Assembly: GCF_017833525.1 (NCBI RefSeq) | Contig: NZ_JAFICD010000004.1 | Location: forward strand, 62,001 to 126,000 | DNA length: 64,000 nt | Reading direction: 5' to 3' | Origin: Duganella sp. 1411 | Lineage (GTDB): Bacteria > Pseudomonadota > Gammaproteobacteria > Burkholderiales > Burkholderiaceae_D | Part shown: positions 60,801 to 64,000 of the stretch, piece by piece | Position numbering within the stretch: the stretch's first letter is position 1 | Layout: the number at the start of each line of letters is the position of its first letter | Translations under genes and position numbers: made by a program | Notes under the pieces: generated by a model | What the model was told of the DNA's origin: nothing | Database searches by the model: none | Seen by the model: only the letters and a program-made list of their open reading frames with translations

Positions 60801-61460
60801 TCAACTAGCGCGGTCGGTCTGCCGGGAGGCGAGGCGAGCGCGCAATTCCTTGATCTCGGCGGCGAAGTTGTCGCGCGCGGTCACCGCGCCGACGAGCTCC
60901 ATCTCGGCGTTGAGGCGGGCGTCGGACAAAGCGGCTGCGGCCGCCACATTGCGCTCGATCTGCAGGCGCAGGTCGGCCAGTTGGCTGTCCTTGCCTTCGA
61001 TGGCCAGTTGGTCCTTGGCCTTGCCCACCAGTGCGTCGGTGGCGATGCGGCGCGCGTCGCGCAGCTCAGTCGACAATTGGTCGACCTCCTCGGTCAGACT
61101 GGCCACCTGCGCCAGCAGTTCCTCGCGCTCGGCCTCGAACTGCTCGCCCGATTTGAGCAGGACCTCCAGATCCTCCTCCGACTGCGCCAACGCGTCGCGC
61201 ACGCCGGCGCCGGCCTCCTCGGCCAATTGCTGGGCCCATTTGCCGAGCGCGGTGGCGATCGGCTCCGGGATGTCCAGCTTGGGCGCCGGGGCCGGCTTTG
61301 CATGCGCGGCGCGCCAAGCCGACAGATGCTTGTGCACGGCGTTGACGGAGGCGCCATCCAGCAACTCGCAGACCGCCTCAATGGTCACGCGCTTACCGTC
61401 GTTCTGCAAACTATCGGCCGCCTCGGCGACCTGATCGGACGTGACCTCTTGACGTGACAT
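60801..61460 (-). CDS. KfrA-like DNA-binding coiled-coil protein
   Basis: 219 residues. The N-terminal ~70 residues (VTSDQVAEAADSLQNDGKRV, VTIEAVCELLDGASVNAVHK) match the KfrA N-terminal DNA-binding domain, and the rest (~95-219) is one long coiled coil rich in Glu, Leu and Ala. KfrA is known from IncP plasmids, where it acts as an autorepressor and segregation-linked nucleoid-like protein. A chromosomal homologue may organise DNA or regulate. Divergence from YgiW is not seen; both point left, with 110 bp between. The start is normal. Confidence 0.85.
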   Translation of the reverse strand: MSRQEVTSDQVAEAADSLQNDGKRVTIEAVCELLDGASVNAVHKHLSAWRAAHAKPAPAPKLDIPEPIATALGKWAQQLAEEAGAGVRDALAQSEEDLEVLLKSGEQFEAEREELLAQVASLTEEVDQLSTELRDARRIATDALVGKAKDQLAIEGKDSQLADLRLQIERNVAAAAALSDARLNAEMELVGAVTARDNFAAEIKELRARLASRQTDRAS

Positions 61461-61570
61461 TGCGCGCTCCAGTGGAAAAAGTGATAGATGGTGAACTCCA
61501 CAAGATACAGGATGTTGTTACGTACCGGCAAGAGTATTCCCGCAACCGTGCGCGCTAGCGCCCGCAGGTG

Positions 61571-61975
61571 TTAGTTGGTTACAACCTTGATTTGTTTGAC
61601 GTCGAGCGTCGACTCGCCGAAGGTCTCCTTGTCGAACTCCCCGGTCAATTCCACCAGCGTGTTCTGATCGATCTTGGCGCCTTCGGGGAAACGCTTGGCG
61701 TCGATCTCCACCGTCATCTTGCCGCTTTGATCGGCGAACTCGTATTCCTCGCCGCCCTTGTGGTTGAGCAGCTTGCCTTTCAGCTTGACGTACTGGTCAT
61801 CCTTGCCGCTGGCCAGCAACTCCTTGGCGGTCATCATCGGCACGGTCGAGGGACCGGCGTAGCCGGCCGGCGCGGCCTTGCTGGACGGGCCGGTGTAGCC
61901 GCCGGTCTGGGCGACGGCGATCGCCGAACCGGCGAGCAAGGCGGTGATGCAGGAGAGTTGAATGATGCGTTTCAT
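61571..61975 (-). CDS. ygiW: YgiW/YdeI family OB-fold stress-tolerance protein
   Basis: 134 residues. Signal peptide (MKRIIQLSCITALLAGSAIAVA), a Gly/Pro/Tyr linker, then the BOF-type OB fold (~55-134): VKLKGKLLNHKGGEEYEFAD, QSGKMTVEIDAKRFP, VELTGEFDKE, LDVKQIKVV. Periplasmic OB-fold proteins of this family protect against peroxide, cadmium, acid and antimicrobial peptides. In E. coli the gene is next to qseBC. Here the QseC-like kinase is 1.5 kb away and a CTTAA-type box lies upstream, matching the expected control. An effector cassette now lies between them. Confidence 0.9.
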   Translation of the reverse strand: MKRIIQLSCITALLAGSAIAVAQTGGYTGPSSKAAPAGYAGPSTVPMMTAKELLASGKDDQYVKLKGKLLNHKGGEEYEFADQSGKMTVEIDAKRFPEGAKIDQNTLVELTGEFDKETFGESTLDVKQIKVVTN

Positions 61976-62064
61976 GGTGTCGTCCTTTGTGGTGGTGGGT
62001 CGTTGTGGGACCTGCTGCTTACCGCAGGCACGGACGCATTACACCGAGCGGACATTAACCACAT

Positions 62065-62081
62065 CTTAAAGAATCTTAAAG
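62065..62081 (-). promoter_or_regulatory. QseB/PmrA-like direct repeat upstream of ygiW
   Basis: On the minus strand TTTAAG-N4-TTTAAG; on the plus strand CTTAAAGAATCTTAAAG. OmpR-family regulators such as QseB and PmrA bind paired CTTAA/TTAAG half-sites 10-11 bp apart. The site is about 90 bp upstream of ygiW and is a likely target of the kinase's cognate response regulator. Confidence 0.6.
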
Positions 62082-62103
62082 CATGCGAGGCCAGGCCATC
62101 CGG

Positions 62104-62285
62104 CACGCGTGATCAGCCAGCATGGCTTCGATCAAATTTTCGAACCAAGCTGTACGCGACGTTCGCATCCATTGCGCGATTACAAACCGCTCTCGTGGGG
62201 AAGGCTTACTGTCGAAGAGCTCACGCGATCAGAGGACGCCGATCGGGTTGCGCCAATCAGGCTTCGATACGAAAGACCCATATGA
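62104..62285 (+). pseudogene. 3' remnant of an unidentified gene ahead of the effector
   Basis: One frame reads VISQHGFDQIFEPS then LRDYKPLSWGRLTVEEL and DADRVAPIRLRYERPI, ending at TGA 62283-62285, which overlaps the effector ATG as ATGA. The coupling suggests that a longer gene, likely part of the secretion cassette, once preceded the effector and lost its 5' end. No family is recognised; short and uncertain. Confidence 0.4.
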
Positions 62286-63040
62286 CAACGACAGCCCTAT
62301 CCCCAGCCAAGGTACGGTCCAGCTACGAGAAGTGGCAAGAAACAATAGCCGCGTCACTGAAAAATCCCCAATGGCACTCATACGATAGTGATCTCCAGCG
62401 CATTGTCTCCACGTTCAATCGTCATTTATCCGGCAAGGGCGGCTATTTCCCGCTGGATTGGCACCTTATCAAAGCGATCATCTGGACCGAATCAGGCGGC
62501 CCCCAGCAACCGGCGTGGCGTAACAATCCTATGCAGATCGGCAACGTTGGAGATCCGGGATTAGCTGCCTTGCTATCTGGGAAGGAGGGCGGCGATTTGA
62601 TCATGCCCACCGACCTCAAGCGTACGTTGACGACGACGTCAGTACGTAGTTCGGCCCAGATGAATATCTCGGCCGGAATTGCCTACCTGCTCATGCGAAT
62701 GGCACGCTTCGATATTGCGACGGTGCCGGACGACAAAGACCAAAAGGTCTACGAGGTCGTCGTTACGACCGGTGACAGCCTCGAAAAGATAGCACGTACT
62801 AACGGCTCGACCGTTGACACGCTGAAAAAGCTTAATCCCGGCACATCTATCTTAAAGCTAGGTCATACGCTGAAGTATCGAAAGGCATCAATCCAGAAAG
62901 TCATTGTAGGATGGGACATGGTAACGACATCGGCCATTGCAAAGCGCTACAACGTCGGCGACCCTGCTTACGCGAAAAAATTGAACTATTGCCTGGCCGT
63001 GATGTGCAAATCCGCGGCGGGCGACAAGGGGGCGCCATGA
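62282..63040 (+). CDS. lysozyme-like/LysM peptidoglycan hydrolase, putative T6SS effector
   Basis: 252 residues. N-terminal lysozyme/transglycosylase-like domain (~20-150): HLIKAIIWTESGGPQQ, with Glu as probable catalytic acid, WRNNPMQIGNVGDPG, and ISAGIAYLLMRMARF. Then a LysM peptidoglycan-binding motif (VYEVVVTTGDSLEKIARTNG, LKKLNPGTSILKLGHTLKY, ~155-205) and a C-terminal 45-residue tail. There is no signal peptide. The next gene overlaps by 4 nt and encodes an exported protein, as in effector-immunity pairs. The start at 62282 is supported by the ATGA overlap with an upstream remnant. Third such cassette in the window. Confidence 0.85.
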   Translation: MTTTALSPAKVRSSYEKWQETIAASLKNPQWHSYDSDLQRIVSTFNRHLSGKGGYFPLDWHLIKAIIWTESGGPQQPAWRNNPMQIGNVGDPGLAALLSGKEGGDLIMPTDLKRTLTTTSVRSSAQMNISAGIAYLLMRMARFDIATVPDDKDQKVYEVVVTTGDSLEKIARTNGSTVDTLKKLNPGTSILKLGHTLKYRKASIQKVIVGWDMVTTSAIAKRYNVGDPAYAKKLNYCLAVMCKSAAGDKGAP

Positions 63041-63468
63041 TCCGCCGTTTACTTACTCTGTGCCTGGCCGTCGGACTGGCGGCACAGGCCGGCGAAGCGC
63101 CATTTACCGGTCGTTTCCTAGGTACCGGCCGTGCTTGCTATGGCATGCTCGCCGTACGCACCAAGACCATATCGTGGCTGACCTCGTTCAGTCAGTGCCA
63201 GGCGCTGCCTTATGAGCTGGTCGAACGAACGGACAGCAGCGGACGCTTGCGCATCACCTGGCGCTTCACACGAAGCATTCCGGCTTGTCGCTACCAGTTG
63301 ATCTCGCTCACGCATGACGGCGGCTCCGATCAAGACATCGGTTGGAATGTCACCGGCTATGGCAGCGAGCAAAGTTACCTGGCCGATAGAAGTGCCGGCT
63401 ATCCGGCCGACGCGCCGGACGCATTGTCGTGCTACCTGGTCCGCGACTCCGGCAAAGCTCCGCGTTAA
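63037..63468 (+). CDS. putative periplasmic immunity protein to the LysM effector
   Basis: 143 residues from the ATG at 63037, overlapping the effector stop (ATGA). Signal peptide (MIRRLLTLCLAVGLAAQAG). Four Cys in the mature part (RACYGML, SQCQALP, PACRYQLI, LSCYLVRD), likely two disulphides. Beta-rich with many aromatic residues. No family is recognised. Position, export and size fit an immunity protein that shields periplasmic peptidoglycan or binds the effector. It ends 17 bp before the convergent kinase gene. Confidence 0.68.
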   Translation: MIRRLLTLCLAVGLAAQAGEAPFTGRFLGTGRACYGMLAVRTKTISWLTSFSQCQALPYELVERTDSSGRLRITWRFTRSIPACRYQLISLTHDGGSDQDIGWNVTGYGSEQSYLADRSAGYPADAPDALSCYLVRDSGKAPR

Positions 63469-63485
63469 TAACGCCCACGATACAA

Positions 63486-64000
63486 CTACCGCCTATCCCT
63501 GGATCGCTCGTGATCGTGATCGGGCGGCAGGGTCAGCGTCACTCCCAAGCCCCGACCGTCCAGCCCGGCGCCGAACGCGATCTCGATGCCGTGCAGGTCG
63601 GCGATGCGCTTGACGATCGACAGCCCGAGTCCGCTGCCGCCCTGCCCCTGCCCCAGCACGCGGAAAAAGCGCTCCGTTAGCCGGCGCCGGCTGGCGTCAT
63701 CAACGCCGGGACCATCGTCGCGCACGGCGATGCGGCCACAACCCGCCAGGCGGTTGGCCTCGATCTCGACCCGGCAGCCGGCCGGGCAATAGCGCAGCGC
63801 GTTGTCGACCAGATTGCGCAGCATGATTTCCAGCATCCGCGGATTGGCGTCGACGCGCTCCAGGTCGCATCGCGCCGACAGCGTGATGCCGCGCCGCGCC
63901 GCCTCGGCCGCATGGTCGGCCAGCAAGCGCTCGACCAGCGGCGCCAGCGCCACCGGCTCGCGCACCAGTTGCTCGCGCGCCAGCGGGTCCAGCCGCGCCA
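63486..64000 (-). CDS. QseC-like sensor histidine kinase, C-terminal part only
   Basis: The gene runs off the right edge; 171 codons to the stop at 63486 are seen. They contain the HATPase domain: N-box MLRNLVDNALRYCPAG, G1 VRDDGPGVDD, F-box-like RFFRVLG and G2 GQGGSGLGLSIVKRIADLHG. The sensor, membrane segments, HAMP and phospho-acceptor His lie beyond 64000. The ygiW gene to the left and the CTTAA box suggest the QseC/PmrB group, with its response-regulator gene expected just beyond the edge. The C-terminal tail (PDHDHERSRDRR) is basic and acidic. Confidence 0.88.
   Translation of the reverse strand, partial: ARLDPLAREQLVREPVALAPLVERLLADHAAEAARRGITLSARCDLERVDANPRMLEIMLRNLVDNALRYCPAGCRVEIEANRLAGCGRIAVRDDGPGVDDASRRRLTERFFRVLGQGQGGSGLGLSIVKRIADLHGIEIAFGAGLDGRGLGVTLTLPPDHDHERSRDRR

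Noticed and set aside
1..64000. CRISPR arrays, prophage structural genes, rRNA operons
   Set aside because: No regularly spaced repeats, capsid/tail genes or rRNA sequence were seen. The muralytic enzymes are phage-like in sequence but lie in PAAR/Hcp/immunity contexts without holin or tail genes.

Overview
The window is GC-rich chromosomal DNA from a Gram-negative bacterium, most likely a betaproteobacterium of the Oxalobacteraceae (Massilia/Duganella-like). This is inferred from the long-form isocitrate lyase, a YgiW gene beside a QseC-like kinase, several secreted S9/M1/M20 peptidases, a sugar-type TonB receptor, and dispersed GTAGGGCGGATTA and GGGTC/GACCC palindromes. No rRNA, replication origin, CRISPR array or complete insertion sequence is present.

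Region 1 (1-16.8 kb) is conserved chromosome: an M1 aminopeptidase (cut by the left edge), two secreted S9 peptidases, a TetR regulator with an SDR enzyme (each preceded by the same GACCGGTC operator), a diverged hemerythrin-like protein, an MFS transporter, DUF2058 and DUF3616 proteins, an M20 peptidase, and a GH1-RmlD fusion whose stop codon lies in the anticodon loop of a tRNA-Phe gene.

Region 2 (16.8-33 kb) is accessory DNA and the most interesting part. Behind the tRNA sits a lower-GC two-gene unit, an AAA+ ATPase overlapping a three-part subtilase, which is a candidate conflict/defence system. It is followed by an IS66 remnant, an amber-interrupted PAAR gene with a lambda-R-like muralytic effector and putative immunity gene, a truncated epoxide hydrolase, and a RES-Xre toxin-antitoxin locus with a frameshifted antitoxin. 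A BLUF photoreceptor gene precedes a histone-deacetylase-like gene plus Pat-type protein acetyltransferase operon driven by a class II FNR-type promoter. A shrunken copy of this operon (promoter plus mini-acetyltransferase) lies 4 kb upstream. A second muralytic effector/immunity pair (GH24 lysozyme) diverges from an Hcp gene.

Region 3 (33-47 kb) carries a DUF2846 lipoprotein, a 1655-residue kinase/AAA/GAF/GGDEF protein, an orphan ParA, a TetR/SDR divergent pair, a chemoreceptor with a chimeric tail made from a neighbouring AraC gene, that AraC regulator with a divergent flavin-binding protein, and two exported proteins of unknown role.

Region 4 (47-64 kb) is metabolic: GH39 and GH43 hemicellulases, aceA, a second chemoreceptor, an AraC regulator, a carboxylesterase, a TonB receptor, a KfrA-like protein and YgiW. 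A third muralytic effector/immunity cassette lies between ygiW and a QseC-like kinase that runs off the right edge. The three lysozyme-type effector cassettes, each with a 4-nt ATGA overlap to its putative immunity gene, suggest strong type VI secretion-based competition.
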